Source of the DNA: CAVQGZ01 sp964400785
GTDB taxonomy: Bacteria > Actinomycetota > Actinomycetes > Jiangellales > Jiangellaceae
NCBI GenBank assembly: GCA_964400785.1
Contig: CAYNWB010000002.1
Location: 1 to 64,000, forward strand
Reading direction: 5' to 3'
DNA length: 64,000 nt
Each line of letters begins with the position of its first letter. The first letter of the stretch is position 1. A program made the position numbers and the translations under genes. The notes under the pieces were generated by a model. The model was given only the letters and a program-made list of their open reading frames with translations. It was not told where the DNA came from and ran no database searches. Of the stretch, positions 47,690 to 56,437 are shown piece by piece.

Positions 47690-48668
47690 CGACGGAGTCG
47701 CAGACCTGCAGCAGCGCCTCGCGCGCCGAGGAGTCCGGCAGACCCAGCAGCTCCCCCCTGGCCCGGTCGGCCCACAGCCGCACCTCGCGACGGGACTCGT
47801 CCAGGGCCGGGTGGGCCCGCAGCAGGCTCAGCGTCTCGGCCACGTCCTGCTCGGCCACCTTGCCCGACAGCAGCCCGACCAGCCGCTCGTCGGCAGCAGC
47901 GACCGAGCGTCGCGCGTACAGGGAGGGCAGCGTGGGTACTCCCTCGCGCAGGTCGGTGCCCGGGGTCTTGCCCGACTGGCTGCCGTCGCTGGCGATGTCG
48001 ATCACGTCGTCGGCCAGCTGGAAGGCGACGCCGATGGCCTCGCCGAAGCGCGTCACCAGCTCCACGTGCTCGGACGGGGCACCGGCCAGCCACGCGCCGA
48101 ACCGCGCCGAGGTGGCGATGAGCGACCCGGTCTTGTCCGCGAGCACGTCCAGGTAGTGCTCGACCGGGTCGTCGGCCGGGCCCGGCCCGACGGTCTCACG
48201 GATCTGGCCCCGCACGAGGCGGGCGAACGTGGACGACTGAAGGCGCACGGCCTCGGGGCCGAGGTCGGCCACCAGCTCTGAGGCCCGGGCGAACAGGTAG
48301 TCGCCGGTGAGGATGGCGATCGTGTTGCCCCAGGCAGCGTTCGCGCTGGGCACTCCTCGGCGCACGGCCGCCTCGTCCATCACGTCGTCGTGGTACAGCG
48401 TCGCGAGGTGGGTCAGTTCCACCACGAGGGCCGACGGGATCACCCCGGGTGCGTCGCGCTCTCCGAGCTGAGCCGCCAGCAGCACCATGAGCGGTCGAAA
48501 GCGCTTGCCCCCCGCGTCCAGAAGGTGCCGGGCACTCGCGTCGAGCAGGCCGTCGTCGGTCGAGACCGCCGCGGCCAACCCCGTCTCGACGGTGACGAGG
48601 GCGTCGCCGACCCAGTCGGAGAGCTGGGGGTCGACGTCGGGGACGGCGATGGAGCGGGTGTCCTCCAC
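47673..48668 (-). CDS. Polyprenyl diphosphate synthase (menaquinone side chain)
   Basis: 331 residues with both aspartate-rich motifs, DDVMDEA (first) and ADDVIDIA (second), and GGKRFRPLMVLLAAQ. It condenses isopentenyl diphosphate units onto an allylic primer to make the C35-C50 chain of menaquinone (GrcC/HepT-like). The GTG at 48668 lies two bases after the nuoN stop, so it belongs to the nuo operon and supplies the quinone that complex I reduces. Confidence 0.93.
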   Translation of the reverse strand: MEDTRSIAVPDVDPQLSDWVGDALVTVETGLAAAVSTDDGLLDASARHLLDAGGKRFRPLMVLLAAQLGERDAPGVIPSALVVELTHLATLYHDDVMDEAAVRRGVPSANAAWGNTIAILTGDYLFARASELVADLGPEAVRLQSSTFARLVRGQIRETVGPGPADDPVEHYLDVLADKTGSLIATSARFGAWLAGAPSEHVELVTRFGEAIGVAFQLADDVIDIASDGSQSGKTPGTDLREGVPTLPSLYARRSVAAADERLVGLLSGKVAEQDVAETLSLLRAHPALDESRREVRLWADRARGELLGLPDSSAREALLQVCDSVVTRTT

Positions 48669-48670
48669 GG

Positions 48671-50218
48671 CTATCGGACGAACTCCGAGGCCAGCTGGGC
48701 GAGCTCGAGAACGGGCCCGGGCACCACCCCGAGCAGCACGGTGACCAGGGCCGTGGCCGTGATGACCGCCGTCGTGCCGGCCCCGGGCACTCCCACCGTG
48801 GCACCGCCGTCGACCGGGTCGGAGAAGAACATCAGCACGATGACCCGCACGTAGAAGAAGGCGGCGATGGCGCTGGCGAGCACGCCCACCACCACCAGCA
48901 GGGCGAGCCCGGCGTCGAAGGCCGCCGAGAACACGACGAGCTTGCCGATGAAGCCGCTCGTCAGCGGGATGCCGGCGAACGACAGCAGGAAGAGCGAGAA
49001 CACACCTGCGACCAGGGGCGATCGGCGACCGAGCCCGGCCCACTGCGACAGGTGCGTGGCCTCCCCACCGGCGTCGCGCACCAGCGTGACGACCGCGAAC
49101 GCGCCGACGGTGGCGACTCCGTAGGCGAGCAGGTAGAACAGCACCGACGCCGCACCCGCCGCGTCCGCCGCGACGAGGCCGACCAGCAGAAAGCCCGCGT
49201 GGGCGATCGAGGAGTAGGCGAGCATGCGCTTGACGTCGGTCTGGGTCAGCGCGAGCACGGAGCCGGCCAGCATCGTCACCGCGGCCAGCACACCCAGCAG
49301 GATCGTCCAGTCCTCGACGAGTCCACCGAGCCCGACGTAGAACAGCCGCATCAGCGCGACCACGGCGGCCGTCTTCGTCGCAGCCGCCATGAAGCCGGTG
49401 ACCGGGGTGGGGGCACCCTGGTAGACGTCCGGCGTCCAGAACTGGAACGGCACCGCGCTGATCTTGAACAGCAGGCCCACGGCCAGCAGACCCATGCCCA
49501 CCAGCAGCAGGCTGTCCACACCGACTCGGGCGCTGACGCCGGCGTCGATGCCGGCGAGGTCGAGCGACCCGGTCGCCCCGTAGACGAGCGAGGCTCCGTA
49601 GAGGAAGAAGCCGGAGGCGAAGGCGCCGAGCAAGAAGTACTTCATGCCGGCTTCCTGCGACAGCAGGCGCCGGCGGCGGGCCAGCGACGACAGCAGGTAG
49701 AGGGGCAGAGAGAGCACCTCGAGAGCGACGAACATGGTGAGCAGGTCGTTCGCCGCGACGAACATCATCATGCCGCTGGAGGCGAACAGGGTGAGCGCGT
49801 AGACCTCGGTCTGGCGCACCTTCTGCAGCGTCAGCACCCGCTCCACCTCGCTGCCCGGCGTGGACGAGCCAGCCGGGGTGAACGGGTCACCGGAGGGGTC
49901 GAGCCTGCGCTCGCTGTAGAGCAGCACCGACAGCAGGGTGAACAGGGCGATGGCGCCCTGGGCGAACAGCGCCGGGCCGTCGACGACGATCGCCCCGTTG
50001 AACGTCGTGAGCGCAGGGGCGCCGATCTGCCCGATGGTCCAGCCCAGGGCGACGACCAGGGCCACCACGGCCAGCGACAGGTTGACCACTGCACGGCGCT
50101 GCGGTGGTGCGAAGGCATCGACCAGCACGGCCACGACGGCCGCGCCGAGGGTCACGACGATCGGCACCACCGCACCGATCTGCAGGGTCGGCTCGACGAA
50201 GTCTTGGACGACGATCAC
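48671..50218 (-). CDS. nuoN: NADH-quinone oxidoreductase subunit N
   Basis: 515 residues with about fourteen membrane helices of the antiporter-like Mrp/NuoN family; the core KISAVPFQFWTPDVYQGAPTPVTGFMA holds the conserved lysine and proline breaks of helices 7-8. Proton channel at the near end of the membrane arm. The GTG at 50218 overlaps the nuoM stop (GTGA). Confidence 0.97.
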   Translation of the reverse strand: MIVVQDFVEPTLQIGAVVPIVVTLGAAVVAVLVDAFAPPQRRAVVNLSLAVVALVVALGWTIGQIGAPALTTFNGAIVVDGPALFAQGAIALFTLLSVLLYSERRLDPSGDPFTPAGSSTPGSEVERVLTLQKVRQTEVYALTLFASSGMMMFVAANDLLTMFVALEVLSLPLYLLSSLARRRRLLSQEAGMKYFLLGAFASGFFLYGASLVYGATGSLDLAGIDAGVSARVGVDSLLLVGMGLLAVGLLFKISAVPFQFWTPDVYQGAPTPVTGFMAAATKTAAVVALMRLFYVGLGGLVEDWTILLGVLAAVTMLAGSVLALTQTDVKRMLAYSSIAHAGFLLVGLVAADAAGAASVLFYLLAYGVATVGAFAVVTLVRDAGGEATHLSQWAGLGRRSPLVAGVFSLFLLSFAGIPLTSGFIGKLVVFSAAFDAGLALLVVVGVLASAIAAFFYVRVIVLMFFSDPVDGGATVGVPGAGTTAVITATALVTVLLGVVPGPVLELAQLASEFVR

Positions 50219-51732
50219 TGTCCGCCTCCTTCAGCCGCGAAGACGGGCTCCGGGTCGCTGACCCCCACCTGCTCCAACGTCTGTGCCGTGCCGTCGTTGA
50301 TCGGGTCGAGCAGCGGGGCCGGCGCCACGCCGAGCGCGATCAGCAGGGCGAACAGTGGCGCGACGACCAGCACCTCACGGCCGCGCACGTCCGGTGTGCT
50401 CTCGGTCTGCGCCGTCGTGGGCCCGGTCATCGTGCGCTGGTACATGATGAGGATGTAGAGAGCCGACAGGATGATGCCGACGGTGGCCAGCGCGGCAGCC
50501 ACCTGGTAGCGGCTGAAGGTTCCGGCCAGCACGAGGAACTCGCTGACGAAGGTCGACAGCCCCGGCATGGCCAGCCCGCTCAGGCCGGCGACGAGCAGAA
50601 AGCCCGCGAGCACCGGCGCCGGCTTCTGGACGCCCCCGAAGTCGGCGAGCTGGCGCGAACCACGCCGGGCGATGAGCAGCCCGGCGACCACGAACAGGGC
50701 GGTCGTCGACAGCCCGTGGCTGACCATGTAGAAGGTCGAGCCCGCAGTGCCGAGGCTCGTCAGGGCGAAGATGCCGAGCACGATGACACCGAAGTGGCTG
50801 ATCGAGCTGAAGGCGATGATGCGCTTGATGTCGGTCTGCCCGATCGCCAGCAGGCCCCCGTAGAGGATGCTGATGACGGCGAGCGTGACGACCACCGGCG
50901 CGAACCGCTGTGTCGCCTCGGGGAACAGCGGCAGCACGAGGGCGACCATGCCGAACGTGCCGACCTTGTCGACGACGCCGGAGAGGTAGGCGGCCTGGGA
51001 CGGCGTGGCCTCGGTCGCGGCGTCCGGCAGCCAGGTGTGCAGCGGCCAGAGCGGTGCCTTGATCGCGAACGCGACCATGAAGCCCACGAACAACCAGGCC
51101 TGGGTCGTCGAGTCGATGTCGAGAGCCACCAGGTCGGCCAGCAGGAACGACCGCTGCCCCACCGGCGCCTGCAGGTACAGACCGATGACGGCAGCCAGCA
51201 TGAGCAGGCCACCGAGCAGGTTGTAGAGCAAGAACTTCATGGCCGCGTACTGGCGCTTGTCGCCGCCGTACACCCCGATGAGGAAGTACATCGGGATGAG
51301 CATCGCCTCGAACAGGATGTAGAACAGCAGCACGTCGGTGGACAGGAACGCCCCGATCGTCATCGCCTGCAGCACCAGCACGAGGGCGTAGAAGGCCTTG
51401 ACGCTGCGTCCGCTGCCGTCCGCCTCGTGCCACATCGCTCCCAGCACGATCGGCGTCGCGACCGCCGTCAGCGCCACGAGGGCCAGCGAGATGCCCGAGA
51501 GCCCCAGCGACCAGTAGAGCCCGAAGGGCGCCACCCACGACACCTGCTCGGTGAGCTGGTAGAGCGGACCACCGACCTCGAACTGCAGCGCGGCGACGAC
51601 GGTCACCACCAGGGTGAGCAGCGACGCAGCGATGGCGGTCAGCTTGGCGACGTGGTCGCTGCGGACGAGCACGGTGGCCACGGCCCCGAGCAGGGGCAGC
51701 ACGACCAGAGCAGTGAGCACGGGGAACGTCAC
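50215..51732 (-). CDS. nuoM: NADH-quinone oxidoreductase subunit M
   Basis: 505 residues, antiporter-like. FAIKAPLWPLHTWLPDAATEATP holds the conserved lysine, and a glutamate in YILFEAMLIPMYFLIG (helix 5) completes the proton path. GTG at 51732 overlaps the nuoL stop. Confidence 0.97.
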   Translation of the reverse strand: MTFPVLTALVVLPLLGAVATVLVRSDHVAKLTAIAASLLTLVVTVVAALQFEVGGPLYQLTEQVSWVAPFGLYWSLGLSGISLALVALTAVATPIVLGAMWHEADGSGRSVKAFYALVLVLQAMTIGAFLSTDVLLFYILFEAMLIPMYFLIGVYGGDKRQYAAMKFLLYNLLGGLLMLAAVIGLYLQAPVGQRSFLLADLVALDIDSTTQAWLFVGFMVAFAIKAPLWPLHTWLPDAATEATPSQAAYLSGVVDKVGTFGMVALVLPLFPEATQRFAPVVVTLAVISILYGGLLAIGQTDIKRIIAFSSISHFGVIVLGIFALTSLGTAGSTFYMVSHGLSTTALFVVAGLLIARRGSRQLADFGGVQKPAPVLAGFLLVAGLSGLAMPGLSTFVSEFLVLAGTFSRYQVAAALATVGIILSALYILIMYQRTMTGPTTAQTESTPDVRGREVLVVAPLFALLIALGVAPAPLLDPINDGTAQTLEQVGVSDPEPVFAAEGGGQ

Positions 51733-53666
51733 AGCCTTCCTCCCATGAGGAGCAAGGCGGCGATGACGACCACCGCGCCTGCGAGCATGGACAACGCGTA
51801 CGACCGGACGAAGCCGGTCTGGATCCGGCGCGTGCGTGCCGACAGCCCGCCGATGCCGGCCGCCACCGAGTTCACCGCGCCGTCGATGCCGCGGCTGTCG
51901 ATCCACACCAGCGTGCGGGTCAGGTACTGACCGGGGCGCATGAAGACGGCCTCGTTGAACGTGTCGCCGTACAGGTCGGCGCGCGCCGCGCGGGTGAGCA
52001 CCGAGCCGGTCGGCGGCGTGACGGGGATCGGGTCACGCCCGTACACCAGCCATCCCCACACGGCACCGACGGCGACGACCGCCAGCGTGATCAACGGGTA
52101 GGCCACCGTGGGCAGCACGTGCTCGGACTCCTCGTAGCCGACGGCGGCCTCCAGCCACGGCTCGATGCCGCCGCCTGGCACGAACGACAGCTCCATCACG
52201 CCGCCGACGACCGAGAACAGGCCGAGCACGACCAGGGGCCCGACGATCACCGGCGACGACTCGTGCGGATGGGCGTCGTCGCGCCAGCGCTTGTCGCCGA
52301 ACCAGGTCATCAGCATGACGCGGGTCATGTAGAAGGCCGTGATCCCGGCACCGAGCAGAGCCGCGAGCCCGGCCGCGAGCGACGTGTCGAACGCCACCTC
52401 GATGATCTTGTCCTTCGACCAGAAGCCGGAGAACGGTGGCACACCGATGATCGCGAGGTAGCCGGCGGTGAACGTGACGAAGGTCCAGGGCATGACCTTG
52501 CGCAGGGCCCCGTAGACCCGCATGTCGACCTCGTCGTTCATCGCGTGCATGACCGAGCCGGAGCCGAGGAACAGGTTGGCCTTGAAGAAGCCGTGGGCCA
52601 GCAGGTGGAAGATCGCGAACACGTATCCGACCGGGCCCAGCCCTGCCGCCAGCATCATGTAGCCGATCTGGCTCATCGTGGACGCCGCGAGCGCCTTCTT
52701 GATGTCGTCCTTGGCCGTGCCGATGACGGCGCCGAACAGCAGCGTCACCGCTCCCACCGCGATGACGGCGTTCTGGGCGATCGGTGCGCCCTCGTAGATG
52801 GGTCCGGAGCGCACGACCAGGTAGACACCGGCGGTGACCATGGTCGCGGCGTGGATGAGCGCAGAGACCGGGGTCGGGCCCTCCATGGCGTCGAGCAGCC
52901 ACGACTGCAGGGGCACCTGCGCCGACTTGCCGCAGGCGGCGAGCAGCAGCAGAAGGCCCAGCGCCGTCAGCCAGCCCTGCGAGATGCGGTCGGCCGAACC
53001 GGTGACCGCGAGGATCTCGCTCGTGCCGACGGCGGCGACCATGGCCATGATCGCCACCGACATGCCGAGGTCGCCGACCCTGTTGACCACGAAGGCCTTC
53101 TTCGACGCGGTCGCCGCCGACGGCTTGTGCTGCCAGAAGCCGATGAGCAGGTACGAGGCGAGCCCGACGCCCTCCCAGCCGACGTAGAGGATCAGGTAGT
53201 CGTTGGCCAGGACGAGCAGCAGCATCGCCGCGACGAACAGGTTGAGGTAGCCGAAGAACCGGCGGCGACGAGGGTCGTGCTCCATGTACCCCATGGAGTA
53301 GACGTGGATCAGCGTGCCGACGCCGGTGACGAGCAGCACGAACGCCATCGACAGCGGGTCGAGCAGCAGCCCGACGTCGACCTCGTAGCCCCCGACGGCG
53401 AAGAACTGGTAGAGCGTCTGCTCGATCGCACGGCTCTCGGGGTCTCGGCCGGCCTCGGCGAAGAACAGGACGGCCGCCACCAGGAACGACGCCAGCACGG
53501 TCAGCGTGCCGAGGATGTGCCCCCAGGCGTCCCCCCGCTTGCCCACCAGCAGCAGGATCACGGCCCCGGCCAGCGGGAAGGCGATCAGGAGCCACATCAG
53601 GGAGAAGATCCCCTCAGCAGCGACAGGTACCTGCTCGCTCGCGAGCAGGCCGTTCAACACGGTCAC
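51729..53666 (-). CDS. nuoL: NADH-quinone oxidoreductase subunit L
   Basis: 645 residues. LLIGFWQHKPSAATASKKAF, GKSAQVPLQSWLLDAMEGPTPVSALIHAATM (in part) with the channel lysine, and the C-terminal amphipathic helix region typical of NuoL. Far proton channel of the membrane arm. GTG at 53666, 24 bases after nuoK. Confidence 0.97.
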   Translation of the reverse strand: MTVLNGLLASEQVPVAAEGIFSLMWLLIAFPLAGAVILLLVGKRGDAWGHILGTLTVLASFLVAAVLFFAEAGRDPESRAIEQTLYQFFAVGGYEVDVGLLLDPLSMAFVLLVTGVGTLIHVYSMGYMEHDPRRRRFFGYLNLFVAAMLLLVLANDYLILYVGWEGVGLASYLLIGFWQHKPSAATASKKAFVVNRVGDLGMSVAIMAMVAAVGTSEILAVTGSADRISQGWLTALGLLLLLAACGKSAQVPLQSWLLDAMEGPTPVSALIHAATMVTAGVYLVVRSGPIYEGAPIAQNAVIAVGAVTLLFGAVIGTAKDDIKKALAASTMSQIGYMMLAAGLGPVGYVFAIFHLLAHGFFKANLFLGSGSVMHAMNDEVDMRVYGALRKVMPWTFVTFTAGYLAIIGVPPFSGFWSKDKIIEVAFDTSLAAGLAALLGAGITAFYMTRVMLMTWFGDKRWRDDAHPHESSPVIVGPLVVLGLFSVVGGVMELSFVPGGGIEPWLEAAVGYEESEHVLPTVAYPLITLAVVAVGAVWGWLVYGRDPIPVTPPTGSVLTRAARADLYGDTFNEAVFMRPGQYLTRTLVWIDSRGIDGAVNSVAAGIGGLSARTRRIQTGFVRSYALSMLAGAVVVIAALLLMGGRL

Positions 53667-53690
53667 GTGGTCACCCTCACGTCCGACGCG

Positions 53691-53990
53691 CTACAGCTTG
53701 AGCAGGCTGGCGTCGTCGACCGAGGCCGACCGCCTGCTTCGGTAGATCATCATGATGATCGCCAGGCCGACGACCACCTCGGCAGCAGCCACCACCATCA
53801 CGAAGAAGGCGGTGACCTGCCCGTCCAGCGTGCCGCTCGTGCGCGCGAACGTCACGAACGACAGGTTGGCGGCGTTGAGCATCAGCTCCACGCACATGAA
53901 CACGACCAGGGCGTTGCGGCGAAGCAGCACCCCGACAGCCCCCACGCTGAACAGCAACGCCGACAGCACGACGTAGTTGGTGGGGTTCAC
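53691..53990 (-). CDS. nuoK: NADH-quinone oxidoreductase subunit K
   Basis: 99 residues, three helices, with the conserved glutamates in VVFMCVELMLNAANL and ATFVVVAAAEVVVGLAI-type helix 3 (AAAEVVVGLAI). GTG at 53990 overlaps the nuoJ stop (GTGA). Confidence 0.97.
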   Translation of the reverse strand: MNPTNYVVLSALLFSVGAVGVLLRRNALVVFMCVELMLNAANLSFVTFARTSGTLDGQVTAFFVMVVAAAEVVVGLAIIMMIYRSRRSASVDDASLLKL

Positions 53991-54712
53991 TGCTCGTCCT
54001 CCCCGTCCGAGATCGCCTCTCGGGCGCGCAGCACCCGGGAGTAGGACGCCTCGCTCGGGGTGCCGTCCGGCAGCAGCGCCGGCGTCCCGACAGCGTTGTG
54101 CCGCGCGAGCACGCCCGGGGTGGGCAGCCCGGCGGCCTGGCTCAGGTCGCCGTCGGGCGGACGGAACCGGGCGATCGACTGGTCCCGCTGCGACCGCTTG
54201 GGGAACACCCGAGGCTGCAGGGCGAGCACCAGCGCTCCCACGGCCGCGGTGATCAGCAGCGCGCTGGTGGCCTCGAACGCGAACAGGTAGTCCGAGAAGA
54301 TGAGGGCGGCCAGGCTCTCCACGTTGCCCCCGGCGTTGAGCTGCTCGCCCGGCACCGGGTCACCGATGCTCGCCCGGGTCACAGCGCTGACCAGCACCAG
54401 CGCGAGCCCCAGCCCGGCGAGCACACCGGCGACGCGCTGCCCGCGCAGCGTCTCGACGAGGGAGTCCGAGGCGTCGACGCCCACGAGCATGATGACGAAC
54501 AGGAACAGCATCATCACCGCGCCGGTGTAGACGATCACCTGGACGACGCCGAGGAAGGGCGCGTCCTGCGCGATGTAGAGCACGGCCAGCCCGATCATCG
54601 TCACCGCCAGCCACAGCGCCGAGTGGACGGCCTTGCGGGAGCCGACGAGCCCGATGGCACCCAGCACCGTGATCGGGGCGATGATCCAGAACGCGACGGC
54701 CTCACCGGTCAT
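53987..54712 (-). CDS. nuoJ: NADH-quinone oxidoreductase subunit J
   Basis: 241 residues: five helices with the conserved FLGVVQVIVYTGAVMMLFLFVIML helix (in part), then a soluble C-terminal tail of about 70 residues, longer than in E. coli. ATG at 54712 overlaps the nuoI stop. Confidence 0.97.
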   Translation of the reverse strand: MTGEAVAFWIIAPITVLGAIGLVGSRKAVHSALWLAVTMIGLAVLYIAQDAPFLGVVQVIVYTGAVMMLFLFVIMLVGVDASDSLVETLRGQRVAGVLAGLGLALVLVSAVTRASIGDPVPGEQLNAGGNVESLAALIFSDYLFAFEATSALLITAAVGALVLALQPRVFPKRSQRDQSIARFRPPDGDLSQAAGLPTPGVLARHNAVGTPALLPDGTPSEASYSRVLRAREAISDGEDEQ

Positions 54713-55218
54713 CGGGGCTCACCTGCTCCCAAGAAGTAGTCCTTCTCGGTCTCCCCGAGCCGGCGTGGGTGCGGCGGCTGCTCCATGCCGGGCAGCAGCG
54801 GCGCGAGCAGGTCCTGCTTCTCGTAGATGAGGCTCTCGCGGCTGGTGTCGGCGAGCTCGTACTCGTTCGTCATGGTCAGGGCGCGCGTCGGGCACGCCTC
54901 GATGCACAGCCCGCAGAAGATGCAGCGCAGGTAGTTGATCTGGTACACGCGGCCGTAGCGCTCCCCCGGGGAGAACTGCTCCTCCGGCGTGTTCGCGGCG
55001 CCCTCGACGTAGATGGCGTCGGCTGGGCACGCCCAGGCGCACAGCTCGCACCCGACGCACTTCTCCAGCCCGTCCGGCCATCGGTTGAGCTGGTGCCGAC
55101 CGTGGAAGCGCGGCGCCGTGGGCACCTTCTGCTCGGGGTACGACTCGGTGACGACCTTGCGGAACATCGTCGCGAAGGTGACCCCGAACCCAGCGACGGG
55201 GTCGAGGAACCTAGGCAT
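54709..55218 (-). CDS. nuoI: NADH-quinone oxidoreductase subunit I (two 4Fe-4S clusters)
   Basis: 169 residues with two ferredoxin motifs, CVGCELCAWACP and CIFCGLCIEACP, for clusters N6a and N6b. The ATG at 55218 is chosen over the one at 55224 because AGGAGG at 55225-55230 then lies six bases upstream; the earlier ATG touches it. Overlaps the nuoH end by eight bases. Confidence 0.97.
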   Translation of the reverse strand: MPRFLDPVAGFGVTFATMFRKVVTESYPEQKVPTAPRFHGRHQLNRWPDGLEKCVGCELCAWACPADAIYVEGAANTPEEQFSPGERYGRVYQINYLRCIFCGLCIEACPTRALTMTNEYELADTSRESLIYEKQDLLAPLLPGMEQPPHPRRLGETEKDYFLGAGEPR

Positions 55219-56437
55219 GCGCATCCTCCTGTGCACCCGGCAACGGCGGCACAGGGTATCCGGGAGCCACCGGCGCCCGGTCCTCCGGCTCGCCGTCCTG
55301 CGGTGGTGGCGCCGCCGCACGCGTGCGCCGACCCCAGGGCAGCAAGCTCAGCACGACCATGGCCACCGCGATGCCGACGACGACCGCGATCAGCTGGGAC
55401 TGGCCGAGCTCGGAACCCGCCAGGCGCAGCCCCGCGACGGCCAGGATCCACACCAGCGACACCGGGATGAGCACACGCCAGCCCAGTGCCATGAACTGGT
55501 CGTAACGCAGACGCGGCAGGGTGCCGCGCAGCCACACGAAGCCGAACAGCAGCGTGAGCACCTTGGCGAGGAACCAGAAGAAGCCGAGCCAGCCGCCGTC
55601 CGGCAGCCCGAACGGGGCCTGGTAGCCGCCGAGGAAGACCGTGACGGCCAGGGCCGACACGTTCACCATGGCGATGTACTCGGCCAGGAAGAACAGCGCG
55701 AACTTCAGCGACGAGTACTCGGTGTGGAACCCGCCCACCAGCTCGCCCTCGGCCTCGGGCAGGTCGAAGGGAGCGCGGTTGGTCTCGCCCACCATCGCCA
55801 CGAGGAAGACCAGGAACGACGGCACGAGCGCCACGGCGAACCACAGCGACTCCTGGGCCTCCACGATGCGGCTGGTCGACATCGACCCCGAGTAGAGGAA
55901 CACCGCGACCAACGACAGCCCCATCGCCAGCTCGTACGAGATGACCTGCGCCGACGACCGCAGACCGCCCAGCAGCGGGTACGTGGAGCCCGACGCCCAC
56001 CCGGCCAGCACCAGCCCGTACACGCCCACCGCGGTCACCGCGAGGATGTAGAGCACCGCGACCGACATGTCGGTCAGCTGAAGTCGGGTGGTGACGCCGA
56101 ACAGGCTCACCTCGCCGGCCATGGGGATGACCGCGAACGACATGAAGGCCGTGACCGTCGAGATCACCGGAGCCAGCCAGAACACGACCTTGTCGGCGTT
56201 GCGGGGGACGACGTCCTCCTTCAGCGCCAGCTTCACGCCGTCGGCGAGGCTCTGCAGCAGACCGAAGGGGCCGACCCGGTTGGGACCGACCCGGTGCTGC
56301 ATGCGGGCCACCACTCGACGTTCGGCCCAGACGTTGAACAGCGTGAACAGCACCAGCACCACGAAGATGAAGAGCACCTTGACGGCGATGATCCACCACG
56401 GGTCCGCGCCGAAGCCGGGGATGGCGTCGGGGCTCAT
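55211..56437 (-). CDS. nuoH: NADH-quinone oxidoreductase subunit H
   Basis: 408 residues, eight helices. RMQHRVGPNRVGPFGLLQSLADG, and the quinone-cavity loop GETNRAPFDLPEAEGELVGGFHTEYS with its acid residues are conserved. The C-terminus has an extra 40-residue charged tail. ATG at 56437 overlaps the nuoG stop (ATGA). Confidence 0.97.
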   Translation of the reverse strand: MSPDAIPGFGADPWWIIAVKVLFIFVVLVLFTLFNVWAERRVVARMQHRVGPNRVGPFGLLQSLADGVKLALKEDVVPRNADKVVFWLAPVISTVTAFMSFAVIPMAGEVSLFGVTTRLQLTDMSVAVLYILAVTAVGVYGLVLAGWASGSTYPLLGGLRSSAQVISYELAMGLSLVAVFLYSGSMSTSRIVEAQESLWFAVALVPSFLVFLVAMVGETNRAPFDLPEAEGELVGGFHTEYSSLKFALFFLAEYIAMVNVSALAVTVFLGGYQAPFGLPDGGWLGFFWFLAKVLTLLFGFVWLRGTLPRLRYDQFMALGWRVLIPVSLVWILAVAGLRLAGSELGQSQLIAVVVGIAVAMVVLSLLPWGRRTRAAAPPPQDGEPEDRAPVAPGYPVPPLPGAQEDAHA